Assembly (NCBI RefSeq): GCF_049243985.1
Contig: NC_135370.1
Location: 7,819,492 to 7,883,491, forward strand
Reading direction: 5' to 3'
Length of the DNA stretch: 64,000 nucleotides
Source of the DNA: Paroedura picta
Taxonomy: Eukaryota > Chordata > Lepidosauria > Squamata > Gekkonidae
The notes below the pieces were generated by a model, which saw only the letters and a list, made by a program, of their open reading frames with translations, was not told the DNA's origin and made no database searches. Made by a program: the position numbers and the translations under genes. Of the stretch, positions 11,350-22,929 are shown one piece after another. How positions within the stretch are numbered: the first letter of the stretch is position 1; each line of letters begins with the position of its first letter.

Positions 11350-12060
11350 CCGATGTAGAAAGCAAAGGGTAGGACATAGAAAGTAATGAATGCTCTACTT
11401 TTGACCTAACGCCTATGTGAATTCCTAGATACCCCTGATGAAGGAGTGCATGTGACCATCAGGAGTTGCCTGAATCCCTGTTCTGTTTAGCTATGAAGCC
11501 TGTTCAGGAAGCAAACTCTGAGAACAGGGTAGAATCTGTACTGGGCTTTTTATCCCTGGTGACCCCAAATTAAAGAAAGTCATCTACATGTTATTCAATT
11601 TCCAGTATGATATTTAGCGCTTTAATTTTTCCCTTTGCAGTGATTGATCCGCAGTGACACTACCTTTTCCCCGTGATATCCAGGAGCGGATATAAGTTCC
11701 TACATCAGCCCCAAGAGCCCCAGTATTAACTGTAGATCTCTGCATTTTGCTGGATTAACTTCCTCCCTGGCACCTCCAATGCTGGCGTAGTGAAGCAGTC
11801 TGATTGGCTTGGGGCGTTAGCTCAAAGACTGCCTGGTTCCCAGTTGCTGTTCCCTCACAATACTTATTTTTGCCATCATTTTGGGATCTGTTTTAAAGTG
11901 ACTGTGCTCCAAAAGCCCACACTTCTATGAGAAGAAATTTGCCTCTAGGATTTACTTTCCCCTCATTCTCTGTAAGGCTTCTCCCTTCTCCCCCTCCACC
12001 CCCCCCCGCTCCTGCAGGAAAAGAAAGATAAACAAACAGTCTCATGCTCTACTTGCCCCT
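11350..12060 (-). mobile_element. LTR-like dispersed repeat, copy 2 (fossil)
   Basis: Reverse-strand homologue of 1250-1905: the GGAGCACAGTCACTTTAAAA block, AGCCAATCAGAC (CCAAT-type), GCTCCTGGATATCACGGGG and a TATA-like GGATAAAAAGCCC all occur in the same order. It extends further downstream than copy 1. Boundaries approximate. Broken and old, no coding parts seen. Confidence 0.45.
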
Positions 12061-12430
12061 ATCATGGCTTGCTCTGGCTGCGGGAAATAAAGCACTCTCC
12101 AGCCTTGTGCTCCTTTAATGCCAGCTGGACCTTCACCCAACCCCCCCATCAATCAAGTGGGAAGGAGACTGAAAATTGGGACAAATGCAAAAGGGTGATG
12201 TGTTTAAAATCAGGGGAAAGGAAGACTGTAGGAAGGGTTCAAATGTAGAAAAGGAAGGGTTCAAATGGACCAGAATTTGACAATATTTACATTGGGAATA
12301 TATGTTAGTTCAGATTATGCCCAGGACTGACTGGTCAGAAAAGATGTAGTTAAAGGCTGTCTCATGGTTGTCAAATGCTGAGATATATGTTTAAATCATT
12401 ATTTAGATCCCAAAGACTGGTCATGTAGAG

Positions 12431-12782
12431 CAGGGGTAATCAACCTGTGGCCCTCCAGATGTCCATGGACTACAATTCCCATGAGCCCCTGCCAGTGTTT
12501 GCTGGCAGGGGCTCATGGGAATTGTAGTCCATGAACATCTGGAAGAACACAGATTGACTACCCCTGAGCTACAGTATCCCTCATTATTTTGACTGTTAAT
12601 CAGAGAGAAATGGGTGCGTCCACCAACTGAAATGGAACAATGGTGTGAATGGGTACACACAATCTTGGGACACATTGATGCATTGCTGACAGAAGTTAGG
12701 ATGCATTGATGCATTCGCTGGCAGGGGCTCATGGGAATTGTAGTCCATGGACATCTGGAGGACCACAGGTTGACTCCCCCTG
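12431..12782. mobile_element. Compound palindromic MITE with 8-bp duplication
   Basis: A full 136-bp MITE (12431-12566) is followed by about 143 bp of unrelated DNA and then a right half-MITE (12710-12782). The inner end at 12566 is not followed by a matching duplication (AGCTACAG against ATGTAGAG, 5 of 8). The outer ends are flanked by perfect ATGTAGAG at 12423-12430 and 12783-12790. This suggests the whole 352 bp integrated as one unit. Local duplication after insertion is the alternative. Confidence 0.8.
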
Positions 12783-13410
12783 ATGTAGAGGAACCATCTC
12801 TACCTGGGCACACCCACCCCTGCTCAGCCGGCCATAATGCTGCAACAACATAGACACCACCCTGCCCCCACCCTCTTTACTCACTGTTGGGAACAAATTC
12901 TGATTTTAAATTAATTCTGCAATGAGCAGGAAGTTTTCATGTTTTGAGTAAATTTAAAATAAGAAGCATCAGTAAGATGGAGATTTGCATGCATGGCATT
13001 AAATCCTTATTTACCGTAATTTGTGGCAGTGCCCTCAAAAGCTGAGGCCATATAAATATTTATTGCATATTAAAATGAATGTACATAACCATGCCTGACC
13101 TTTTGCTCTTTCCATTGGCAATGCACTGACTGACTGAAGCCCACAAGAGTCGTAAGTGAATACTGGAAGGCAGAAATGCACAGGGTCTTGTCAGAATCTG
13201 TGTCAACTGTGAGAATTTACAACTTTAATTATGAAGGCCCTGAGAACTTTCTTCTGCTATTTCACTCTGAATTTCTCCATTAGTCTTTGCATCAAGTGAT
13301 TCATGCAGTGGGTAAGAAGTGTTTCCCTGCTACCAGCCCAAGATACGGTGCAGAGTTCAGGGAAGCCGAGACCATGTGCCTGTCCACTGGAACATCATGT
13401 GTTCTCTTGA

Positions 13411-13655
13411 GAGCCATCTTGATGTCGTGGTTAAGAGCAGTGGAGAACTGGGTTTGATTCCCCACTCCTCCTCCTCCAGATGCAGCCAGCTGGTTGACCT
13501 TGGGACAGTCACAATTCTCTCAGAGCTCTCTCAGCCTCATCTACCTCACAGGGTGTCTGTTGTGTGGAGAAGAAAGGAAGATGATTGTAAGCCACTTTGA
13601 GAGTCCTTTGGATCATGAAAAAAGCAAAGTACAAAAAAATTAGCTCTTCTTCTAG
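13411..13655 (+). mobile_element. MIR/CORE-like SINE
   Basis: Head GAGCCATCTTGATGTCGTGG, GGGTTTGATTCCCCACTCC, CORE-like CAGCTGGTTGACCTTGGGAC, and 3' end TGTAAGCCACTTTGAGAGTC with a short CTCTTCTTCT tail. Diverged but complete in order. Confidence 0.8.
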
Positions 13656-13737
13656 ATTGGCTAGGAATGGCCCTGGCCTTCCTGCTATTGAGTGAGATGA
13701 TGATCATTATGAATCCTACCTTCCTAAGCCCATTGGA

Positions 13738-13830
13738 TGCCAGGGTGGTGTAGGATAGGGTCCGGGGGACCCAGGTTTCAATCCCTGCCTGTCCTACTGT
13801 CACAGCCAGGAGAGGGCCAGGCACGTAACC
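13738..13830 (+). mobile_element. tRNA-like SINE head fragment
   Basis: Reads GCCAGGGTGGTGTAGGATAG ... GACCCAGGTTTCAATCCCTG, resembling the tRNA-derived head with a B-box of the CORE-like SINEs. No 3' part follows. Confidence 0.55.
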
Positions 13831-14177
13831 CAATCCTTATTCCCAAGACATCTTTATTTTTGTGAAGGAGAGAGGGATTGTGGCTAACATAACCTTCTTC
13901 CTTCTGAATAAAAACCCTTTCCTCTTTCTTCTGCTGGTGAGCTTTTTGTGTCTTCTCTCTTCAGGGCTTTATTGTGCTTGTCCCACTTGTGCCTTGTTGT
14001 TCTAGGTGAAAGCAGCTGAGGTGTTCTCCCTCACGACCCATGAAACGTATTCTACCCCAGTAAACCATGACACACAAACACACACAAGACATTGCAAAGC
14101 TTAACAAAGAAGTAAAGAGAATTTGTAAACTCTTGGTGTGCGTGGGGAAATAAATAAAAGAGTCAGGACTAGAGAGC

Positions 14178-15604
14178 AAACGTTATTCCGATCTTCAAAA
14201 AAGGGAGGAAGGATGACCCGGGAAACTACAGAACAGTGAGTCTGACCTCTGTTGTGGGGAAGATAATGGAGCAGATATTAAAGGGAGTGATCTGCAAACA
14301 TCTGGAGGACAATTTGGTGATCCAAGGAAGTCAGCATGGATTTGTCCCCAACAGGTCCTGCCAGACCAACCTAGTTTCCTTTTTTGACCAAGTAACAGGT
14401 TTGCTGGATCGGGGAAATTCGGTTGATGTCATTTACTTGGATTTTAGTAAAGCTTTTGACAAGGTTCCCCATGATGTTCTGATGGATAAGTTGAAGGACT
14501 GCAATCTGGATTTTCAGATAGTTAAGTGGATAGGGAATTGGTTAGAGAACCGCACTCAAAGAGTTGTTGTCAATGGTGTTTCATCAGACTGGAGAGAGGT
14601 GAGTAGCGGGGTACCTCAGGGCTCGGTGCTCGGCCCAGTACTTTTTAACATATTTATGAATGATCTAGATGAGGGGGTGGAGGGACTACTCATCAAGTTT
14701 GCAGATGACACCAAATTGGGAGGACTGGCAAATACTCCGGAAGACAGAGACAGAGTTCAACGAGATCTGAACACAATGGAAAAGTGGGCAAATGAGAACA
14801 AGACGCAATTTAATAAAGATAAGTGTAAAGTTCTGCATCTGGGTCAGAAAAATGAAAAGCATGCCTACTGGATGGGGGATACGCTTCTAGGTAGCACTGT
14901 GTGTGAACGAGGCCTTGGGGTACTTGTGGATTGTAAACTAAACATGAGCAGGCAGTGTGATGCAGCGGTAAAAAAGGCAAATGCCATTTTGGGCTGTATC
15001 AACAGAGGCATCACATCAAAATCACAAGATGCCATAGTCCCATTGTATACGGCACTGGTCAGACCACACCTGGAGTACTGTGTGCAGTTCTGGAGGCCTC
15101 ACTTCAAGAAGGACGTAGATAAAATTGAAAGGGTACAGAGGAGAGCGACGAAGATGATCTGGGGCCAAGGGACCAAGCCCTATGAAGATAGGTTGAGGGA
15201 CTTTGGAATGTTCAGCCTGGAGAAAAGGAGGTTGAGAGGGGACATGATAGCCCTCTTTAAGTATTTGAAAGGTTGTCACTTGGAGGAGGGCAGGATGCTG
15301 TTTCTGTTGGCTGCAGAGGAGAGGACATGCAGTAATGGGTTTAAACTTCAAGTACAACGATATAGGCTAGATATCAGGAAAAAGTTTTTCACAGTCAGAG
15401 TAGTTCAGCAGTGGAATAGGCTGCCTAAGGAGGTGGTGAGCTCCCCCTCACTGGCAGTCTTCAAGCAAAGGTTGGATACACACTTTTCTTGGATGCTTTA
15501 GGATGCTTAGGGCTAATCCTGCGTTGAGCAGGGGGTTGGACTAGATGGCCTGTATGGCCCCTTCCAACTCTATGATTCTATGATTCTATGATACTATGAT
15601 TCTA
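14178..15604 (+). mobile_element. CR1 LINE, 5' truncated, with open RT frame
   Basis: Starts abruptly inside ORF2, in the ACGTTATTCCGATCTTCAAA segment just before the RT, and ends in repeated ATTCTATG octamers, the CR1 hallmark. The protein frame inside it is uninterrupted. It is very similar to the copies at 41571 and 50176, indicating recent activity of this subfamily. Confidence 0.95.
14236..15501 (+). CDS. CR1 ORF2 reverse transcriptase, C-terminal 421 aa
   Basis: RT part of the CR1 ORF2 protein, which in full copies also carries an N-terminal APE-type endonuclease. Visible RT motifs in order: DFSKAFDKVPHDVL (about residues 75-88), SSGVPQGSVLGPVLFNIF (about 121-138), FADDTKLGG with the catalytic Asp pair (about 153-161), and the CR1 C-terminal RRATKMIWGQ / SSPSLAVFKQRLDTHFSW end. 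The Met at the start is simply the first ATG in the truncated element, not a native start. By eye it differs from the 50264-51451 copy at 14 of about 394 residues. It lies in antisense orientation within a VWC2L intron, with no promoter. Transposon remnant, not a host gene. Confidence 0.9.
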   Translation: MSLTSVVGKIMEQILKGVICKHLEDNLVIQGSQHGFVPNRSCQTNLVSFFDQVTGLLDRGNSVDVIYLDFSKAFDKVPHDVLMDKLKDCNLDFQIVKWIGNWLENRTQRVVVNGVSSDWREVSSGVPQGSVLGPVLFNIFMNDLDEGVEGLLIKFADDTKLGGLANTPEDRDRVQRDLNTMEKWANENKTQFNKDKCKVLHLGQKNEKHAYWMGDTLLGSTVCERGLGVLVDCKLNMSRQCDAAVKKANAILGCINRGITSKSQDAIVPLYTALVRPHLEYCVQFWRPHFKKDVDKIERVQRRATKMIWGQGTKPYEDRLRDFGMFSLEKRRLRGDMIALFKYLKGCHLEEGRMLFLLAAEERTCSNGFKLQVQRYRLDIRKKFFTVRVVQQWNRLPKEVVSSPSLAVFKQRLDTHFSWML

Positions 15605-15748
15605 TTATAGGTTTACCAGTGTATGCCTAATCAGATCCAAATATATGCCTATTCAAAGACTTCTACTGAGAAAACTTTACAGTTTCCCTGAATCCCATAT
15701 TGGTACTCTTAGAGGCTGTCCCCAGAAGAGAATCCTTATCTTTGGCTA

Positions 15749-16038
15749 AAAGGTAAAGGTAAAGGTATCCCCTGTACAAGCACCGAGTCATGTCTGACCC
15801 TTGGGGTGACGCCCTCCAGCGCTTTCACGGCAGACTCAATACGGGGTGGTTTGCTAGTGCCTTCCCCAGTCATTACTGTTTACCCCCCCGCAAGCTGGGT
15901 ACTCATTTTACCAACCTTGGAAGGATGGAAGGCTGAGTCAACCTTGAGCTGGCTGCTGGGATTAAACTCCCAGCCTCATGGGCAGAGCTTCAGACAGCAT
16001 GTCTGCTGCCTTACCACTCTGAGCCACAAGAGGCTCGC
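15749..16038 (-). mobile_element. Sauria-type SINE with target-site duplication
   Basis: Mirror of the 10632 copy: (GGTAAA)n tail at left, GTATCCCCTGTACAAGCACC, AGCTGGGTACTCATTTTACC, GGGATTAAACTCCCAGCC, then the tRNA-like head ending CACAAGAGGCTC. Perfect 10-bp duplications TCTTTGGCTA lie at 15739-15748 and 16039-16048. Confidence 0.92.
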
Positions 16039-16359
16039 TCTTTGGCTAGGTTTGGGATAATCTCCCAGGTTCCTCCCTCAGCCAGTCCCTCTGTGTTCTT
16101 CCCTCAAGAGAGCTCTTCTCCCTCACACTCTGGATTCCACCTGGACTTCAATGACTACCCAGGTCTGGAGTGTGACCAGGACTGTCTCTCAGCAGCTTCT
16201 CCCCTCCAGCTCCTGAAACTCTTCTCTCCTGCATCAACCAATCATATCTCTTCTCTTTCTCTACACAGGACGGGTTCTGCAAGCAACCACAAATGAAGGT
16301 TTTTGTTCTTTTTTAGGGGGGGGGGCGGGAATTCTCTTGCATTACAGCTCCATCCCATC

Positions 16360-16465
16360 TCCTTCACTGGGTGGTTGTGAACATAAAATGGAGGAAAGGA
16401 GATCTGAGGAGATCTGCTTTGTGTCCCCAGTGGAGAGAGAGGCTGGGTATAAATGAGGAAAATAG
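16360..16465 (+). mobile_element. Possible L2-type LINE 3' end
   Basis: CTGCTTTGTGTCCCCAGTGG followed by AGAGAGGCTGGGTATAAATG resembles the diverged 3' terminus of L2-like LINEs. Short and weak; the surrounding 16040-16550 holds nothing else I recognise. Confidence 0.45.
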
Positions 16466-16552
16466 GATAAGAGTAGAGTTCAACACAATGAAACTTGAGC
16501 ATCGCCTCCCAATTAGACAGAGTGATGTGGGAGCTATGCAGAGCAACAGACT

Positions 16553-16632
16553 TCTCTGTGATCTTAAAGGTGCCCCTGGACTCAAACTTCTGTTGCTTCA
16601 GACTAACATGGCTCCACACCTGGATCTATTTT
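16553..16632 (-). mobile_element. Dispersed reptile repeat fragment (unclassified)
   Basis: Reverse complement reads GGAGCCATGTTAGTCTGAAG ... TTTGAGTCCAGGGGCACC ... TTAAGATCAC, the same family as the arms of the foldback at 55268-55580 and scraps near 57411 and 63875. Confidence 0.6.
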
Positions 16633-16909
16633 CATGGAAGACACCACATTAAGATGCATAGAACAGAGGAAGAAATGGGCATGCACATGAAAGTTTACAT
16701 TCAGATGTCAACTTTGTTGTTCTTAAAGGCCTTGAAGACTCGACATTTGTTCTGTGGCTTCAGACCCTCCTGAATCTAGACCCGTCACTGGCTGCTCAGA
16801 GACAAAGGGAGGTGAAGACCTCAAATCCATGGGGCTTTCTTCCGCTACTGAAAGGTCAGTTTGCTGAATCCGGAGAAATGAAGCCACTGAAAGCTGCAGT
16901 GCTCTACTC

Positions 16910-17044
16910 CAGGGGTAGTCAACCTGTGGTCCTCCAGATATCCATGGACTACAATTCCCATGAGCCCCTGCCAGCAAATGCTGGTGGGGGTCATGGGAAT
17001 TGTAGTCCATGGATATCTGGAGGACCACAGGTTGACTACCCCTG
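16910..17044. mobile_element. Palindromic hAT-like MITE, complete
   Basis: A 135-bp foldback beginning CAGGGGTAGTCAACCTGTGG and ending in the reverse complement. Perfect 8-bp duplications CTCTACTC lie at 16902-16909 and 17045-17052. Terminal CAGGGG and an 8-bp duplication fit the hAT superfamily. No coding sequence. Confidence 0.93.
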
Positions 17045-17052
17045 CTCTACTC

Positions 17053-18415
17053 AGTGGAGAATTTGGGACCCATGTCATAGAATATCTTGCGATGGAGAAA
17101 TGGCTTGGAACAACGGCGCATGAGGGAAATGTCAGATGACATTATCTAAGGATGCGGGGAGGAGGGGGGTTTTCCAAAGTCCCTGCAGAAGCAAATGTTC
17201 ATAAATGCCAACTAAATCAGCCCCAAATGACTGGATTTGATTCCGAGAGAGGCTTTCAAAAGAATCACCCAAAACATTAGACTGGGTGACAATTTAATTG
17301 GGAGCAGAGGGATGTACAGGAGGTGGGTGACTCATTCAGCTCTGTTGACTTCAAGGTTAATCATATTAGATGAAGACCCATTACAGAGTTGGCATTACTC
17401 AGAATGTTAATGGAAGGGAAGGCCAGATGAAACAGTGAAGAACTGGCTTATGGGACTCAGCATCACAAGACTGGCTCTGAGTACAAACCGCTTTTAAAAG
17501 GCATTAGACGAAGCAAAGGGGGAAAAGTCTAACAGTGGTTGTTAACCATGCCATTCAAATGGAACCTCCGCATTCAGGAGTAGTATATCTCCGGATGCTA
17601 TGTTGGGGGCAGATAAGGGGGGCTGTTGCAGTCACACACTGATTGTGGCCAGGCACTGTGCAAAGTGGGATGCTGGATTAGGAGGACCTTGGTTCTGATC
17701 CAGCAGGGCTCTTGTGTTCTTATCATATAGGAGGCTGAAGGATAGGAAAGCATGTAAACAAAACTTCAAGAGGACATGTGAAGGGAGGTGAGACGGTTGT
17801 TATGATGTCCGTCTCTTCACCTCTGAATCAGGGCAAAGAAGCACTCGATCAAAGGAACCCGATAAGTTTCCAGTAGCTATCAAAATGTAAAGCATGCAGA
17901 TATTAACCCCACTTCATCCTGGACGGTGAAAGCAACACAAGCAGAAGAGCTTTCTGGTACTTCCAGATAATGCTCAGGGTTTTCCATCAGGGGACGGCTC
18001 CTCGTGTAATTCTGTTCCACCGGTGTGGGGCAGCCCCCTTGAAAACTTTGTGGCTCAGATGAGGCAGAACTGAGAGGACGTTCTCAGCACAAAAGAGATT
18101 CAGAACACAAAGAGGAAGGTGCTTTCAGGCAGGCCATACAATTCTGAAGGAAACGGAAGAGACTTCCGAAGGCAAGGCTCAGTGCAAATTCGTACAGAGC
18201 AAACTGAAGGCATCGGATCACAAGAGAACAACAAAACAAGCCACACACCGAAAATAGATGTAGGGTGCAAATGGCTGAGTGGTTGAAAAATCTGGGATGT
18301 AAACGGCAACAGAGAAAATAACCACTTCTTGCCCATTTCTCCCACCCCACGCAGCATGGGTGGTTCTTCCAGCTGCCCACCTACTTCCCCCCCTCTCCCC
18401 CAAAAAACCTGGCAG
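17053..18415. other. Intronic DNA without a recognised gene
   Basis: No exon, RNA gene or clear repeat found. Open frames at 18084-18403 on the minus strand have no recognisable motif. Confidence 0.4.
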
Positions 18416-18423
18416 CAGCTCTG

Positions 18424-18535
18424 CCTACTTCATCCCCCTCCCAACCTGGTATGGCAACCCTCAAGCAATGCCCCTCCCCTCCTCAAACTCTCCACCCCCA
18501 GAATTTCTCTGCCTGGAGTTGGCAAGCCTCTCTCC
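18424..18535 (-). mobile_element. Possible fragment of the TAGGGTTGCCA MITE
   Basis: Contains CTCCACCCCCAGAATTTCTC then CCTGGAGTTGGCAAGCCT, resembling the reverse of the element at 25347-25562. Ends are degraded. Confidence 0.4.
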
Positions 18536-18599
18536 TTTTCACCCAACAGCCAACTCAGCTAAGAGATCATGCCATCTTTCTCCCTTGCGGCCCTCAAAG

Positions 18600-18900
18600 G
18601 TGGCTTGCCATTGACACAACAGTTATAAAAAGCACAGCATAAAAACAGCACGAATAAAACAGCAATTCAAAAAACACTCCGAGGTCACCATTTAAGAGCT
18701 CAGTCAGGACTGCCAGTAAAGAGCAATAAATGCAGTCCTAAATTAAAATGTCTTCGCTGAATCTTGAAGATTGATAGTAAGGCGGCCGGGGGCACCTCTG
18801 TAGGGAGGTTGTAGCATAATGGTGGGGTGCCCACTGGATGAGCTTCTTTAATTGGTGGGCCTCTCCCTGTGATCTCAGGCAGAAACTATGGGAGAATATA
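18600..18900 (-). mobile_element. LINE 3' fragment (L2/CR1-like)
   Basis: A minus-strand LINE 3' region: A-rich tail at left (AAAAGCACAGCATAAAAACA), then GCGGCCGGGGGCACCTCTGT and AGGGAGGTTGT, the reverse of a common LINE C-terminal/3' UTR block. No frame survives. Clade uncertain. Confidence 0.5.
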
Positions 18901-18933
18901 GTCCCTTGGATACGCTGGTACCAAGCTATAGAG

Positions 18934-19069
18934 CAGGGGTAGTCAAACTGCGGCCCTCCAGATGTCCATGGACTACAATTCCCAAGAGCCCCTGCCAGCA
19001 AATGCTGGCAGGGGCTCCTGGGAATTGTAGTCCATGGACATCTGGAAGGCCGCAGTTTGACTACCCCTG
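18934..19069. mobile_element. Palindromic hAT-like MITE, complete
   Basis: 136-bp palindrome starting CAGGGGTAGTCAAACTGCGG and ending with its inverse, flanked by perfect CTATAGAG duplications at 18926-18933 and 19070-19077. Centre GCCAGCAAATGCTGGC. This is the cleanest copy of the family in the window. Confidence 0.95.
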
Positions 19070-19077
19070 CTATAGAG

Positions 19078-19655
19078 TATGTCAGATATGGGACATCCTA
19101 GTCATTTCTATTATTTGCGTGGCATTTTGTCGAGTATCAGCTGGGAGCAGGGGCACTCTCCATTCCAGGGAGTTACGAGAAATGGTAGAGGAAGGGGAGG
19201 AAGAAAAAGAAGAATGCCCTACTTGGAACTCCAGATGAGAACGGAGAATAACAACTCCTCTCCTCACTACTCTTGAACATGCCCCAACCTACATTTTGCA
19301 CCAAGAAAAATTAAATTGGTTGAAGTAAGAGCATATGGAGTTTATTCTGCATTTGCTATACACAAGGCCTTATTCAAGACCCTGAGAAGCACCTTTGGTT
19401 TGAAGGTCATCCTTCCTGGGCTTAAGGACTAGAATCTTAAAATGGAAGGAAAGGAGAGAGATACCCAGCAGCATGTTTCTGCATGATTTTTGTAGAGCAA
19501 ATGGCAGTAAACTGGCTGGCAGCAAACATGACCATTGCAGCAGAGCTGCCAGACAACAGGCAGGTTATTCAAAACACTGCAATACAAGCAGAGCTCAGTC
19601 TGGCTCCTGCTGCCTGCCAGCCTTGGTCATGAGGACACACTGAGGCCACAGAAAT
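19078..19655. other. Intronic DNA, nothing recognised
   Basis: No feature identified between the two MITE copies. Confidence 0.4.
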
Positions 19656-19777
19656 CTGCGGCCCTCCAGATGTCCATGAACTACAATTCCCAGAAGCCCC
19701 TGCCAGCATTTGCTGGCAGGGGCTTCTGGGAATTGTAGTCCATGGACATCTGGAGGGCCGCAGTTTGACTACCCCTG
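19656..19777. mobile_element. Palindromic MITE with 5' tip missing
   Basis: Starts at CTGCGGCCCTCCAGATGTCC, lacking the first ~14 bp, and ends TTGACTACCCCTG. Arms carry matched changes: CCCAGAAGCCC on the left and GGGCTTCTGGG on the right, in place of CCCATGAGCCC / GGGCTCATGGG in other copies. Confidence 0.88.
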
Positions 19778-20630
19778 TGCTAGACCAAGCACCAACCTCA
19801 TGAGTGAAAAGGCAAAGAGCTTTTCTTCAAGGGATCACAATTAAACAACTGTACAATAGCAGATCGTCACCAAACCCACCACTCCCTTCAGTATCACCCA
19901 GGGCCAGCTTTTTCCCTGTTGTGCAAAATTCTTGGAGGAGGGAAGACTTTCATTTGTTCTGTTGCAGCTCTAGACTGTTGGGAAGTTGTGCCCTGTGTGA
20001 TGTTTCTTGCCTCATCCTGCAGGAGGAGAAGATTCCTTCCCACAGCCTCAGGGAGATAGACACTAAAAACTCACATTTCTGATCTCTCTGCTGCTGTCCC
20101 AGAAACTGTCTGTTTCTGTTTTCTTCTTCATAAACCTCTCTTCTGCCTGCCTGCCTGCCTGCCTGCAGAATGTTGGTTGGAGAGATGCTTCCTGCATCCA
20201 ACTAGCTAAATTAGATGAGGAACTACCTTCTTACTTTGCCTGTCTAGGATGGAGTTCTGTAATAAAGAGCTGTAGTGTTAGTTTAATAGCACAACCAGAG
20301 TCGGTGCCTTCTTCGTTTGTTGCTTTTGGCCAACATGCAGAAAGTAGACAGCAATGCTGTGTTCTAAAGCATCTTTTGGGGAAATTCCGGCATGATTCAG
20401 GTCCCTGATAGCAAGGAGACCTTGGGCCAGTCATCCTCTTGTAATACAACCTACTTTACACGGTTGTTAAGAGGGCAAGACAAAAGAGAGAAGAGACAGG
20501 CACAGCGCTCAGAATTATATGCAGGAAAAGAAGGACAGCAATCAAATAGAGTCCCTCTGATGTATGACAGCAGGTGGGCCTTTTCTTCGAAGACCATTCC
20601 TGACTTCTGCAGTTTTACATTAAGGCTTGT
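19778..20630. other. Intronic DNA; short (CTGC)n only
   Basis: No gene recognised. A small (CTGC)n run lies at about 20142-20166. Confidence 0.4.
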
Positions 20631-20686
20631 ATCTTCCTTCCTTCCTTCCTTCCTTCCTTCCTTCCTTCCTTCCTTCCTTCCTTCCT

Positions 20687-20719
<33 letters not shown>

Positions 20720-20768
20720 CTTGCTTCCTTCCTTCCTTCCTGCCTGCCTTCCTTGCTTCCTTGCTTCT
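20631..20768. repeat. Compound (CTTC)n/(CTGC)n microsatellite
   Basis: About 60 bp of CTTC units, then about 8 CTGC units, then mixed CTTC/CTGC/CTTG units. A pyrimidine-rich tetranucleotide array that has switched unit by point change and slippage. Confidence 0.95.
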
Positions 20769-22110
<1,342 letters not shown>

Positions 22111-22282
22111 CTAGAAACAAAGCTCAAATTAGCCCAGTATTTCCCCCTTCCGGCAAGTCAACAGGTTCATCAACAATTGTTCTCAAAAACAGTGCATTTA
22201 TTCAGCGTCTCCAGCCACCTAGCAAATATATCTGTAGTCATAAAGCTGAGTTTCCTTTCATAGCTGCCTCACTGAGAGTCAT

Positions 22283-22330
22283 TCCGCACCTGATAAATAT
22301 AGTGAAATGCTTACCTTATGAAGAGGCACT
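22283..22330 (+). mobile_element. End fragment of TIR-bearing repeat
   Basis: TCCGCACCTGATAAATATAG followed by TGAAATGCTTAC matches the left end of the element at 49230-50056 almost exactly. Only the tip is present. Confidence 0.6.
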
Positions 22331-22424
22331 AATCCTCTAAATCTCACAGCCAGGAGGAAACATCAGGGGAAGGCCTTAGCCTCTATGCCTTATTGTTGGC
22401 CCTTCAGGACAGCTGGTTGACTAC

Positions 22425-22787
22425 TGAAGAAGATATATATTTTCATTCCACACTTTTCACTACCCAAAAGAGTCACAAAGTGGCTTACATTCGCCTTCCC
22501 TTCCTCTCCCCCCAACAGACACCCTGGGAGGTAGATGGGGCTGGAAGAGCTCTGAGGGAACTGTGACTGACCCAAGGTCACTTAGCTGGCTGTATGTGGA
22601 GGAATCACTTGGGCATGAAATTGGGGTCACTGTGGGTGGGCAGGTAGTTGTGAGTTCCTGCGTTGTGCAGGAGGTTGTTCAACATGACCCTGGAGGTCCC
22701 TCCCAATTCTATGACTCCATGACTATGATTCAAACCTGGTTCTCCAGATTAGAGTCCACCTCTCTTAGTCACTACATCACACTGGTC
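22425..22787 (-). mobile_element. MIR/CORE-like SINE split by a CR1 tail
   Basis: The 3' half (22425-22607: GAAGAAGATA tail, AAGTGGCTTACATTCGCC, ACCCAAGGTCACTTAGCTGG) and the tRNA-like head (22728-22787: CAAACCTGGTTCTCCAGATT, ending CACACTGG) lie on the minus strand, separated by a + strand CR1 3' fragment. The SINE is older than the CR1 insertion. Confidence 0.75.
22608..22727 (+). mobile_element. CR1 3' end nested in a SINE
   Basis: GGGGTCACTGTGGGTGGGCA, GTGCAGGAGGTTG, then AATTCTATGACTCCATGAC, a CR1 3' UTR and degenerate octamer tail. Same subfamily as 43360 and 58195. It sits between the two halves of a minus-strand SINE. Confidence 0.8.
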
Positions 22788-22834
22788 TGAAACATGATGC
22801 TGGACTAGACAGACTGTTTTTGCTCTTAGTAAGA

Positions 22835-22925
22835 GACTGTATCTTTTTAATTTAATTAATTTATTTATAATTGTACTTTTAGGCCAACTCTCCCGGTCTG
22901 CCAGCTCATGGAAGCTAACAACCGA
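22835..22925 (-). mobile_element. L2-type LINE 3' end fragment
   Basis: TTAATTTATTTATAATTGTA then CAACTCTCCCGGTCTGCCAG resembles the reverse of an L2-like 3' terminus. Short. Confidence 0.5.
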
Positions 22926-22929
22926 TAAT

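Noticed and set aside
12421-12813. 130-aa minus-strand frame
   Set aside because: It is translation of the compound palindromic MITE; the same Cys/Ser/Trp-rich text recurs at 16723, 18738 and 18888 where other copies lie.
15022-15357. 111-aa minus-strand frame
   Set aside because: Antisense shadow of the CR1 RT; the same shadow appears opposite the CR1 copies at 41799 and 50486.
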